Source: Euryodendron excelsum (taxonomy: Eukaryota; Streptophyta; Magnoliopsida; Ericales; Pentaphylacaceae). From it: a stretch of 64,000 nucleotides of DNA. Under the pieces are notes generated by a model. That model saw only the letters and a list, made by a program, of their open reading frames with translations. It searched no databases and was not told the origin of the DNA. The translations under genes and the position numbers were made by a program. Where the stretch lies: assembly GCA_033060915.1 (NCBI GenBank), contig CM065397.1, forward strand, positions 23,079,001 to 23,143,000. The letters run 5' to 3'. Shown piece after piece: positions 33,252 through 44,900 of the stretch (its first letter is position 1; every line of letters starts with the position of its first letter).

Positions 33252-34566
33252 TGTAAGCATCCCATTTTTGCCTGCTCGGCAGTCGCTAGTCCGTCCAGAC
33301 TTGTATTTAAGTCAATATGGACATATTTTGAGTCAAATTAGTTTTTTAATCATAATCTAGTCAATCGATCGCTTCACGGGGGCATTAAGCCCAATAGAGG
33401 TAAAATGACCAAAATGCCCTTGGGGCATTGTTCGGTCCAATTCTTGTGGGCACGCCTTCTCGAAGATGGTAAGTCCCCGTTTTTATCTTAAAATCCAATT
33501 TCAAGTCCTATTCCAATTCCAATTAAATTCGGCATGCTTTTTGAGATAATTGATTTCTCAAGGCAGTAAGTCCATCTTGTCTAGCACGTTTTTTAAGAGA
33601 ACTCTTTGGAACGGTAAATCCCTTCAAACCTGTCGACCGGGACGAGACCCCAAGTCCTCGAGATAGTAGAACGGTCCACCTTTGGCGCTTGCTAGCTCGC
33701 CAATGAAGAAATGTCCGTTTCGGCACATCTTTTGAGAAAGTTGATTTCTCAAGTGATAAGTCCACCTAGCAGCTTCTCGAGATCAGGCAGTCTCTGGAAT
33801 GATCGCGACCTATTAGAGTAATGGAAGTACTTGTAAACATCACAACTGTCAGAGTGCGAAAACACTCGTAAATAGGTTGACTTTACGAATTACCAATAAA
33901 CCCCTATGTCACGGAAGCGTCGTTAGAGTGATGGAAGTACTCAAAACCCAAGTCAACACCAGTGCCTACTAGCCCACTCCGGTGAAAAATAACCAAAATG
34001 CCCCTAGGGCCATTTTCGGCACGTTTCTTGAGAAAGTACCTAAGTGCTCAAAATGGTAAGTCCACCCTTCTAGGATTGTCTCAAAGATGATCCGGCATGT
34101 TTAAGTGCCTTCCAGTCGGTTTTGGGCCCATTCCGAGACCTTCCGGTCAAAATGAGCATTTTTTCCCTAGGCATCCGTGCTCCCCGAGAACCATACTGAT
34201 TCTGGATATCAAACCGGTAACCTCCCGAGGATGTTTCTGACAGTATCCCCGGCCTTTCGATACATTTGTGGGTCATTCTGAGTTAGTTCCGGCAAGCCCG
34301 ATGCAAAATGAATGTTTTGCCCCTGGTGGGCTAGTCGTCTTTTCCAACCACACCGGCTCTAGGTATCAAACTGGTAACCTCTTAGAGCATTCTAGCTAAT
34401 GTGTCCAAGTCTCGATTCTTCTTCTGGGATATTCCGAGTCCATTCCGTTAGCTTTCCGACCCGATTGACTGTTTTGCCCCTAATGGCCCGGTCAATCCCT
34501 CCAACACGTCCTGTCATCATTCCTTAAGTCTATTACCCCTGAGACACTATTCTAACGGTTCCTGTC
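33252..34566 (+). mobile_element. LTR H, part 1 (U3)
   Basis: It starts TGTAAGCATCCCATTTTTGC inside G. It contains one 81-bp-array core (about 33450-33480) and U3 repeats. It is interrupted by solo LTR J; CTGTC at 34562-34566 is duplicated at 39417-39421. Confidence 0.85.
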
Positions 34567-37500
34567 TGTGGCGCCTAGATTTCTCGCACTCGAGGAATAC
34601 ACACACAAATGGAAAAAATGTTGTACTCTCTCGTTAGAACTCACCCCCCTAGAAGAATGAGTGCGACTAGGTTTGAATTGAAAAATTGGTTTGAATAAAG
34701 GGCTTTTTGAAAAAGTTTCGGAGTGGCCACCTAACTTGATTAAGGTGAGTTAGGTCACCTAAAAACTAAGAATAATCTGAAGACTACACTAAGGGTTTTT
34801 GGAAAACGATTTTTAAAAATATCTCCTCAAGAGAGGGTTTTTAAGGAAACAGGTTGTTTGGCAACCTTTGGAAAACATTTAGCCCTTTTTTGAAATAACT
34901 CCGTTTTGGTCTTTGAAAACAGTGATTCTAGGTTCAGAGGTTGGTTACGTGTAGGGAAGACGCACTAAGCTATCACCCTACCCCGCCCTTTCGGTACCTA
35001 CATGTCAATCTACCCTAGATTCACCTATGAGAGTCTTTAACTAACTAATGTTCAATCCTACCCACTTTGAAAAACAATGTTTATAAATTATCATGATGCA
35101 TGATATGCAAATGCAAGTTAAGAGAATTGAAAAATAGATTTGGAAAGAGATTGATTTAAAATTGATTTGATTTGAAAATAGATTTGAAGAGATGGAATTG
35201 AAATTGGAAAGTTTGAAAATTTGGAAATAGAAATTTGAAAGTAGAAATTTTGAAATTGGGATTTTGAAAATAGATTGGAATTTCAGATTTGAAAATAGGG
35301 AGACCGCACCCATGAGGGTGGAATTGAAAGTTTGAAAAGTGTTGTGACCACACCTATGAAGGTTGCCTACGTATCCCTTTGGAGGAATCAGGTCAGTCAT
35401 AGTTCGGATCGGAGTCCGATTGAAAAGAGATTGACTTGAAGGGAGAGATTGGATTGGAAGAAAGAGATTGAATTGAAAATTGGATTTGATTTGAGATTAG
35501 AAGAGGAGATTGGAAATTGAAATTGAGAAGATTAGACTTGCTTTGGAAAGATTGATTTTGGAAAGACTTGATTGTGGGAAGATGGAGGTTTAAGAAACCT
35601 AGACTTAGGAAAGATAGGAGACCTAGGAAAGACTTGAGATTAAGAAAGATTGGATTGGAATGTTGGATTTGGAAGATTTGGAAACTTGAAATTTAGGAAA
35701 AATTTGGATTAGGAAAGTTTCGAATTAGGAAAGTGTTATTTTTGGAAAGTTTCATTTTTGGAAAGTTTCAAATTAAGAAAGTTTCAAATTAGGAAAGTTT
35801 TAGGTTTAGGAAAGTTTTGAAATTGGAAAGTTTTGAAAATTGGAAAGGTTTGAAAAAGGAAAGTTTTTGAAAATTGGAAAGTTTCATTTTAGGAAGTTTT
35901 AGATTTAGAAAGTCTTAACTTAAGAAATTTTTTAATTTAGAAAGCTTAGAATTTTAGAAAGATTTGACATTTAGAAAGTTTAAGATTTTGAAAATTTTAG
36001 AGTTTTTTAGAAAATCTTGAGATTAGGAAAGGTTTGAGGTTAGGAAAAGTTTGAAAGCTTAGATTTAAAAAGTTAAGATTTGAAAAGAGGGTAGAATTAG
36101 GAAAGGGTTGAATTAGGAAAGATTTGAAAATTGAGTTTTAAAATTTAGGAAAGATTTTTATGTTCAAGCTTTGGAAACTTAAGGTTTAGGAAAGTGGAAG
36201 TTTAGGAAGGATTTGAATTAGGGAAGATTTGGATTTTGTTTCTAAAAGAGAAGGTTTGATTTTGTTTTCAAAAACGGAGGATTGGGTCTAATTTCCTAAA
36301 CGGGAAGATTTGATTCGGTTTCCTAAAGAGAAGATAGGATTTGGCAAGGATTTGGAAATGGGGATTCTAGAAACCCTAGATTTGAAAAATTATAGTTTTG
36401 ACGTAGAAAAGAGGTTTTGAAAACGTGTATCGTTTGGATGTCAAAACAAGGGGTTTTGAAAACCTAAGTTTGGGGCAAAGTTTGAAAACCATGTTTTTGG
36501 AAAGAAAATTAGGGTTTCCTAATTGCAAGTTCTAGGGCTTGACTTGGGCTTCTAAGAAAAGAGTTTTTGGAAAGCGCATTATTGGAGACAAAGATTTTCT
36601 AAAAGGGAATCCTAGGGAGGAGTTTTTGGAAAGTGAATTTGAAGAGGGAGTTTTTGGAAAAAGATTTTAAAGAGAGGAAGTTTTGGAAAGTGTGTTTTTG
36701 GAAACGAAGATTTTAGAAAGAAAATCCTAGAGGGGAATTTCTAGAAGGGAGATTTTAGAAAGAGAGTTTTTGGAAAGATTTTTTGGAGAGAGTTTTTCTA
36801 GGAAGGTTTTTGGTAGAAGATTGTTGAAGAGAGTTTTTGGAAAGATTTTTGGGGAATGTTTTTAGAAAGTGGATTTTGAAGAGAGGATTTTGGAAAGGAG
36901 TTGAAAAAGAGAGTTTTGAAAAATAGATTTTGGAGGGAGTTTTTGAAAACAACTTTGGAGAGGAGAGTTTTAGGAAAGTATGTTGAAAGAGAGATTTTTA
37001 GGAGGAAGGATTTGGAAAGAGAATTTTTAGAAGGTATAAAAACATCTCACTTTCCTAAAGCAATTCTAACCATAGGAAGGCTAGAACCAATTTAGGAAAG
37101 CGGTTTTGAAAACAACAAGATTTGAAAATATGGACCGTATTGGTCACTTTAAATGTAACACTTTCCTAAAGCAACCTTAGCCATGGAAAGGCTAGAATCA
37201 CCCTAGGATTGTGGTTTTGAAAACAAGTTTTCGAAAAAGAGATTTTGATGAAATTTTGAGAACAAGTTTGAAAACGATTTTGAAAACAGTTTTTGGAAGA
37301 TGCAAGATTATGATATACACAATGCAATTTGGGGTCGTGAACATACAAGGCTAAGGCTTCACCACATAATCAAGGGGGCTGAACCCACGTGGTCTCTAGT
37401 TAGACTAGAAGAAAGCCCCCGACACGGTGACTCTCCAATAGCCCAATCCTACATATGGACCGGGAATCCCCTTGTTTTAAGCATGCAAAGAAAGGGGGGG

Positions 37501-37908
37501 AAAGAGATGGGGGATTAAAATAGAGAAAACCCAAGTGGGTTAGGAGAGAAAAGAGAGAGGGGGAAGTACGGAAAATTAAATAGGGAGCCTACCGTAAGTC
37601 TTCTTTATTTTGCGCGCCTTGCTTGTCTTCAATCTTCGGTCTTCGTCTTGATCTTCTTCTTTGACCTTCAAGAGTTGTCTTCAAGCTTTAGATGGCAGCT
37701 CTTCAAGTCTTCAAAGAATGGTCGAAGGCTAGTGTATGAGTGTATGGGGATGTATAGGAGTGTATATGAGGCTAGGGTTTGTGTATGGTGGCTAGGGTTT
37801 GGAGAACCTAAGGAGGCTAGGGTTTAGGGAGTGCTCGAGCTCTGTATATCGAATTATATGATTTTTAGGTTGAATTTACGGATCCCCTTCACGTGGAATG
37901 AGGCTCTG

Positions 37909-38000
37909 TATTTATAGGGTTGGACAATACTAGCGCCTGTTGTAGTGGCGCCAGGCCAAATTTTGCACTGGCGCCACTCCTAGTGGCGCCAGCCACTTAG
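37909..38000 (-). promoter_or_regulatory. LTR core promoter, J
   Basis: The sense strand has CTATAAATAC (about 37917-37908) preceded by four GGCGCC or near-GGCGCC sites up to 38000. Confidence 0.65.
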
Positions 38001-38780
38001 GAAACAATTAAGGTCGGCAAGCAACGTATCTTTGACTAGATTTGGGCGCTTGTACTAGTGACTACCATGCAATTTTTAGCTTGGCTTCACTAGAAGTGAC
38101 TCCGGAAAGTCCGAGAATGATTTGAAGGAGCCAAGAATGACCCGGAAGGCCAGAAAGGAGCAGGAACACTTAAAATAGTATCCTAGAGGTATTTGACTTG
38201 AGAAATGAGGATAAGATGGGTCGGAAAGGTTGACCGGGCCCTTAGGGGCAAAACGGTCAATCGGGCTAGGAAACTGCCGGGACAGACTCGGACTGTCCCG
38301 GAAGAAGACTTGGGATTTGGAACATTATTTAGAATGTTCCCAGAGGTTGCCGGTTTGATTCCCAGAGCCGGCGTGGTCGGAAAAGGAGACCGGCCCACCA
38401 GGGGCAAAACGGTCATTTCGTAACGGGTTGGCTGGAACTGACTCGGAATGATCCGAAAAGGTAAAAGGAGGTTGACAACACTATAAAAAGTGGTCTCAGG
38501 AGGTTACCGGTTTGATACCCAGAGCCGGTGTTGTTCCCAGGGCATTCGGATGCCTAGGGGCAAAATGGTCATCTTGACTGGAAAGTCTCGGAAAAGGTCC
38601 AAAGGGCAGTTTGGTCATTTTTCACCGAAGTGGGCTAACAGACACTGGTGTTTTTGAGTGTTTCCGCCACTCTAACAGCGGTCGTCGTGACACAGGGGTT
38701 TGTTGGCAATTCCCTATATCGACCTACTTGTGAGTATTTCCGCTACTCTAACGGTTTTGTGAGTAGTTTCGCTACTCGGA

Positions 38781-39226
38781 TCGTCTCAAGGAATAAACTG
38801 TCTCGAGAGAGGGATTGGAAAGGGGACTTATCGTCTCCGAAGAGACGTGCCTGGGTTGGAACCGTCTCGAGGAATAAACTGTCTCGAGAGTGGGATTGGA
38901 AAGGGGTCTTACCGTCTCCGAGGAGACGTGCCTGGATTGGAACCGTCTCGAGGAATAAACTGTCTCGAGAGAGGGATTGGAAAGAGGTCTTACCATCTCC
39001 GAGGAGACGTGCTTGGATTGGAACCGTCTCGAGGAATAAACTGTCTCGAGAGTGGTATTGGAAAGGGGTCTTACCGTCTCCGAGGAGACGTGCCTGGGTT
39101 GGAACCGTCTCGAGGAATAAACTGTCTCGAGAGAGGGATTGGAAAGGGGACTTATCGTCTTCGAAGAGACGTGCCTGGGTTGGAACCGTCTCGAGGAATA
39201 AACTATCTCGAGAGTGGGATTGGAAA
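38781..39226 (-). repeat. 81-bp tandem array, 6 units (LTR J)
   Basis: Units start near 38781, 38862, 38943, 39024, 39105 and 39186. The hairpin arms here are mostly CGTCTC/GAGACG rather than CGTCTT/AAGACG. The paired change in both arms keeps the stem. Confidence 0.92.
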
Positions 39227-39416
39227 GGAAAGGACAATGCCCCTAAGGGCATTTTGGTCATTTTGCTTCTATTTGGGCCTGACAGGCCCGCGAAGCGACA
39301 GAAAGATGGGATTTGGACCTAGAGAATTGGTTTCAATAGGAATATGCCCACAATGACTTAAACACAAGTCTGGACGGAGTGTAGACTGCCGAGCGGTCAA
39401 AAATGGGGTCCTTACA

Positions 39417-40257
39417 CTGTCCCTTTTCGGCCATCCGGGCCCTTCCCGACCCTCTAAATCATTCCCGGACCTTCTAGAGTCACTCTTAGTGAAGCCAAGC
39501 TAAAAATTACAAGGTAGTGACTAGTGCAGGTGCCCAAATCTTCTGAAGATACGTTGCTTGCTGACCTTAAAACTTTCCTAAATGGCTGGAGCCATTAGCA
39601 GTGGTGCCAAGCCAAAATTTGGCCTTGCGCCACTAAGAGGAAATTTTGCTTGGCGTTACTGCAACAAGTGCCAGGTCAATCCTCTCTCTATAAATACATA
39701 GCCTTCTCTAGCTTGAAAATGGTCCGCAAACTCAATCCTAAAACCCTGCTCTTCGATATACAGAGCTCGTGACCTCTTCAAACCCTAGTCTTCTTTAGGT
39801 TCTCCAAAACCTAGCCCCCATGTACAAACCCTAGCTCACATACACTCATATACTAACCTCCAAAGTCTCCATTGAAGACTTAAAGTGCCACAACTTCGAA
39901 GCTCTTGAAGATCAAAGTGAGCTCTCGACGATCGACGCAAAGCAAAGCAAAGATCGAAGTAAAGAAAGCAAGCATAACAAAGCAAATAAAAGAAGACGCA
40001 AGGTAGGTTTCCTATTTACGTTTATACAATTCCCCCCTCTCTCTTCTCTCTCCGAACCCACTTGGATTTTCTTCTATTTAATCCCCCATCTTCTACCCCC
40101 CTTTCTTGCATGCTTGAAATAATGGACTCCTCGGTTCATATGTAGGATTAGGCTATTGAAAATCACTGTGTTAGGGGCTCTCTCTTAGTCTAACTAGAGA
40201 CTACGTGGGTTTGGCCCCCTTAATTATGTGGTGAAGCCTTTAACCTTGTATGTTCAC
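39417..40257 (+). mobile_element. LTR H, part 2 (promoter and leader)
   Basis: Continues from CTGTC. It has GGCGCC-like sites (some mutated), a TATA box at about 39689-39696, AAACCCTAG motifs (39740-39835) and donor-like GCAAG|GTAGGT (GT at 40003). It is interrupted by LTR K in TTCAC (40253-40257, repeated at 61711-61715). Confidence 0.87.
39590..39696 (+). promoter_or_regulatory. LTR core promoter, H
   Basis: CTCTATAAATACATAG follows degenerate GGCGCC sites such as TTGCGCCACTAA and CTGGAGCCATTA. The palindromes look eroded relative to K and L. Confidence 0.55.
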
Positions 40258-40433
40258 TGTAAGCACCCCATTTTTGATCGCTCGACGGTCTCCACTCCAT
40301 CCAGACTTGTGTTCAAGTCAATGTGGGCATATTTCGAGTCAAATCAACTTTCTAAGTTTAATCATGTCAATTCATCCCCTCGCAAAATAACCAAAATGCC
40401 GTTGGGGGCATCATTCGGTCCAATTTCCAACAA

Positions 40434-40670
40434 GCACGTCTTTCCGAAGACGGTAAGTCCCCTTTCCAATTTCAAATCAGGCACGTCTTTCTAGAGACGG
40501 TAAGTCCCCTTTCCAATTTTAAATCAAGCACGTCTTTCCGAAGATAGTAAGTCCACTTTCTAATTCCAAATTAGGCACGTCTTTCCGAAGACGGTAAGTT
40601 CTCTTTCCAATTCCAACAAGCGCATCTTTCCGAAGCCGGTAAGTCCCCTTTCCAAGTCCAATTCCAATTC
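40434..40670 (+). repeat. 47-bp tandem array, 5 units (LTR K)
   Basis: GCACGTCTTTCCGAAGACGG-like units at 40434, 40481, 40528, 40575 and 40620. It shares the hairpin core of the 81-bp arrays but lacks the 34 bases with the CTCGAG sites. This is an independent amplification of the same core. Confidence 0.85.
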
Positions 40671-41867
40671 CAATCCCTCTCTCGAGATAGTTGATTCCTC
40701 GAGACGGTCTGGCACATTTTTCGAAGAAAATCTCTTCGAAATGGTAAGTCCCTTTAAACCTGTTGACCAGGACGAGACCCCAAGTCCCCTAGATGGTAGA
40801 ACAGTCCACCTTTGGCGCCTGCTAGCCCGCCAATGTAGAAATGTCCATTTAGGCATGTCTTTCGAGAAAGTTAATTCTCAAGCGCTAAGTCCCTTTAGCA
40901 GCTTCCCTAGATCAGGCAGTCTCGAGAATCATTGCGAACCGTCAGAGTAGCGAAAATACTCTCAAACATCACGACCGTCAGAGTAACGAAAATCTCGCAA
41001 ACAGGTCGATATAGGGAATTGCCAACAAACCCAGGTATCACGTGACTGCCGTCAGAGTGGTGGAAACACTCAAAACCCAGGTCAACACCAGTGCCTGCTA
41101 GCCCACTTTGGTGAAAAATGACCAAACTGCCCCTAGGGCCATTTTCTGACACATTTCTCAAGAACACATCTGAATCCTCAGAACTGTAAGTCCAACCTTC
41201 CAAGATTGTCTTAAAGGCAATCCAACATGATTAGGTGCCTTTTAGTCAGTTTTGAGCCAATTCCGAGACTTTCCGGTCAAGATGATCATTTTGCCCCTAG
41301 GCATTTGAATGCCCCGGGAACCATACCGGCCCTGGGTATCAAACCGGTAGCCTCCCGAGAATGCTTCCTATAGTATTTTCAACCTTTCTTTATCTTTCCG
41401 GATCATTCCAAGTCAATTCCGGTAAACCCGATACAAAATAACCATTTTGCCCCTGGAGGGCTGGTTGCCTTTTCCAACCACACTAGCTCTGGGTATCAAA
41501 CTGGCAACCTTTGGGAACATTCTAAATAATGTTTTCAAATCTTGAGTCTTTTTTCAGGACATTCCGGGTCTGTCCCGGTAGCTTTCTGGCTTGATTGACC
41601 GTTTTGCCCCTAACGGCCTGATCAATCCTTCCGACACATCCTATCCTTATTTTTCAAGTCAAATACATCTGGGACACTATTCTAAGTGTTCCTACCCCTT
41701 TTCGGCTCTTTGGGTCATTCCTGGCCTCTTCAAATCATTCCCGGACTTTCCGGAGTCACTCCTAGTAAAGCCAGGCTAAAAATTACATGGTAGTCATTAG
41801 TACAGGCACCCAAATCTTCCAAAGATATGTTGCTTGCCGACTTAACAAACTTTCCTAACTGGCTGGC

Positions 41868-41947
41868 GCCATTCCTAGTGGCGCCAAGACGAAATTTGGC
41901 CGGGCGCCACTATAACAGGCGCCAGGTCTATCCCATCTCTATAAATA
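41868..41947 (+). promoter_or_regulatory. LTR core promoter, K
   Basis: Four GGCGCC palindromes (TGGCGCCATT, GTGGCGCCAAG, GGGCGCCACT, AGGCGCCAGG) are followed by CTCTATAAATACAGAG with TATA at 41940. Confidence 0.7.
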
Positions 41948-44900
41948 CAGAGCCTCTTCCAGTGTGAAAGAGGTCTGCAAGCTTAATCTAAAAACCCTAA
42001 TTCTTAATATACAAAGCTCGTACACTCCCAAAACCCTGGCTTCTCTAGGTTTTCCAAGCCCTAGCTAAACCCTAGCCTCCTATACACTCTCATACACTTA
42101 TACACTAACCTCCAACCCTCCTTTGAAGACTTGAAGGGCTGTAATCTGAATGTTTGAAGATTGAAGACAAACTCTTGAAGATTAAAGTGAAGGTTGAAGC
42201 AAGACAAGCAAAGCAAAGCGCGCAAAGCTAAGCAAAATAAAGAGGACACAAGGTAAGCTTCTTATTTAAATTTCCACACTTCTCCCCTCTCTCTTCTCTC
42301 TCATAACCCACTTGGGTTTTCTCTATTTTAATCCCCCATCTCTTCCCCCCCCCCTTTCTTTGCATGCTTGAAACAAGGGGACTCTCGGTCCATGTGTAGG
42401 ATTAGACTATTGGAGAGTCACTGTGTCGGGAGCTTTCTTTTAGTCTAATCGGAGACCACGTGGGTTCGGCCTCTTTGATTATGTGGTGAAGCCTTAACCT
42501 TGTATGTTCACGACCCCAAATTTGCATTGTGCATATCATGATTCTTGCACTCTTCCAAAAGTCGTTTTCAAAATCGTTTTTAAACTTGTTTTCAAAATTG
42601 TATCAAAATCTTCCTTTTTAAAACTTGTTTTCAAAATCACAATCCTAGGGTGATTCTAGCCTTTCCATAGCTAGGGTTGCTCTAGAAAAGTGCTATATTT
42701 AAAATGACCAATATGGTCCATATTTTCAAATTCTTGTTGTTTTCAAAACCACTTTCTTAAAGTGGTTCTAGTCTTCTTATGGTTAGAATCGTTTTAGGAA
42801 AGTGAGACGTTTTTATACTTTTCAAAAAATTCTCTTTTCAAAAATCTCTTTTTCTAAAACCTCCTTTTTCAACATGCTTTCCAAAAACTCTTCTTTTCAA
42901 AATTGATTTCTAAAAATTCCTCCAAAAATCTATTTTCTAAACCTTCTCCTTTTAAATTCCTTTCCAAAATACTCTCCTCAAAATCCACTTTCTAAAAACG
43001 CTTCCCAAATCTCTTTTCTAAGAACTCTCTCCAACAATCTTTTTTCAAAAATCTTTCTAAAAATTATCTTCCCAAAATCTTCCTTCTAGAAACTCGTCTC
43101 TAGGATTCTCTTTTAAAAATCTTCATTTCCAAAAACACACTTTTCAAAAATCTCTTTCCTTAAAGTCCAAGTCAAGCCCTATAGCCACTATTAGGACACT
43201 TTAATTTTCTTTCCAAAAACATGGTTTTCAAACTTGCCTTAAAACCTAGATTTCCAAAACCTCTTATTTTCTACATCAAAACTATACATATTTCCAAAAC
43301 CTATTTTCTACGTCAAAACTATACACTTCCAAATCTAGGGTTTCTAAAACTTCCTTTTCCAAATCATTGTCAAATCAAATCATCTCTCTAGGAAACCAAA
43401 TCCAATCTCCCCATTTAGGAAACTAGATCCAATCCTCCGTTTTTGGAAACAAAATGAAACCTTCCCTTTTAGAAACAAAATCTAATCCCTTGCTTTAGGA
43501 AATAAGAATCTTAACTCTTCCTAGTCTAAATCTTTCCTAATTCAACTCCTTCTTAATCTTCTACTTTTCTAAATCTTAAGTTTCCAAACCTTGAACATAA
43601 AATCTTTTCTAAATTTTAAAACTCGACTTCCACATCTTTCTTAATTCAACCATTTCCTAATTCTACCTCTTTCCAAATCTTAATTTTCCAAATCTAAGTT
43701 TTCAAATCTTTCCTAAACTCAAACCTTTCCTAATTTCAAGGTTTTCTAAAATTCAAACTCTAAAAAACTTTCTAAATCCTAAACTTCCTAAATTCGAAGC
43801 TTTCAAACTCTAAAACTTTCTAAGTTCTAAACTTTCCTAAACTTCAAATCTTTGAAAGTCTAAACCTTTCCTAATTCCAACCTTTCTTAATTCCACATCC
43901 TTTCCAAACTTCAACTCTCAAATTTAGATTTTCAAATCTTTCTAAAACTCAAACTTCGAATCTTCCAAAAATCCTAAAGCTTTCTAAATTCAAATCTTTC
44001 CTAATGTAAAATCTTTCTAAAATTTTAAGCTTCCCAAATTCAAAACTTTCTTAAGTTGAAACTCTCCAAATTCTAAACATTTCTTAAACTAAACATTTCC
44101 TAATTCAAAACATTTCTAAATTCAACACTTTCCTAAGTTAAAACTTTTCTAAATTGAAGCTTTCTTAAGTTAAAACTTTCCTAATTTGATAACTTTCCTA
44201 AAACGGAACTTTTCCAAAACGAAACTTTCCCATTTTGAAACTTTCCTAATTCAAATCTTTACTAAATCCAATCTTTCTTTTCTAAGCTCCTAAGTCTAGG
44301 TTTCCTAAACCTTAATCTTTCCAAAACAAGTCTAAATCTTTCTTCCAAATTCTATTTTTCCAAATCAAAGTCCAATCTTCTCAATTCCAAAATTCTAAAT
44401 TCCAATTTCCAATCTTCTATTCTAAATTCAAATCAAATCCAAATTCCAATTCAATCTCTTTTTCGAATCCAACCTTCTATTTTCTATAGGACTCTTGTTC
44501 GAACTACGACTGACCTAATTCCTCCAAAAGGATACCCAGGCAACCCTAATGGGTGTGTCGCGCCTAGATTTTTCGCACTCGAGGAATACTCACACAAGCG
44601 GGAAAAATACTGTATTCTCTCGTTAGAACTCACCCTCCTAGAAGAATGAGTGCGACTAAGTTTGAATTGAAAATTGATTTGAATAAAGGGCTTTTGAAAA
44701 AGATTGGAGTCGCCACCTAACTTGATTAAGGTGAGTTAGGTCACCTAAAAACTAAGAATAATCCGAAGACTACACTTAGGGTTTTTGGAAAACGATTTTG
44801 AAAATATCTCCTCAAGAGAGGGTTTTTAAGAAAACAGGTTGTTTGGCAACCTTTGGAAAACATTTAGCCCTTCTTTTTTGAAAAATAACTCCGTTTTGGT

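Larger units (their letters stand above)
34567..39416 (-). mobile_element. Solo LTR J (4.85 kb)
   Basis: Complete LTR in minus orientation. It starts in sense TGTAAGGACCCC at 39416 and ends GGCGCCACA at 34567, with exact 5-bp flanks CTGTC. It holds the 81-bp array (38781-39226), two U3 repeats (CCGGTTTGAT at 38349 and 38507), promoter, a donor-like GGTAGGC (GT at 37592-37591, preceded by TTAC instead of ACAA), the purine tract and the GACCGCACC block. A partial second copy of that block lies at 35302-35320. No internal region remains, so it arose by LTR-LTR recombination. Confidence 0.92.
40258..44555 (+). mobile_element. LTR K, part 1
   Basis: It starts TGTAAGCACCCC directly after TTCAC. 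It contains a 47-bp tandem array (40434-40670), promoter (41868-41947), AAACCCTAG motifs (41993-42077), donor-like ACAAG|GTAAGC (GT at 42253) and the C/T-rich tract (42820-44470). It is broken at GGGTG (44551-44555) by element L and resumes at 60948. LTR K is about 5.05 kb in total with TSD TTCAC, so it is a solo LTR. Confidence 0.9.

Noticed and set aside
38183..38423. Overlapping ORFs in LTR U3 of both orientations (also 6956-7327, 48039-48351, 59634-60162)
   Set aside because: They fall in the 156-bp U3 repeats, change frame between copies and lack domains.
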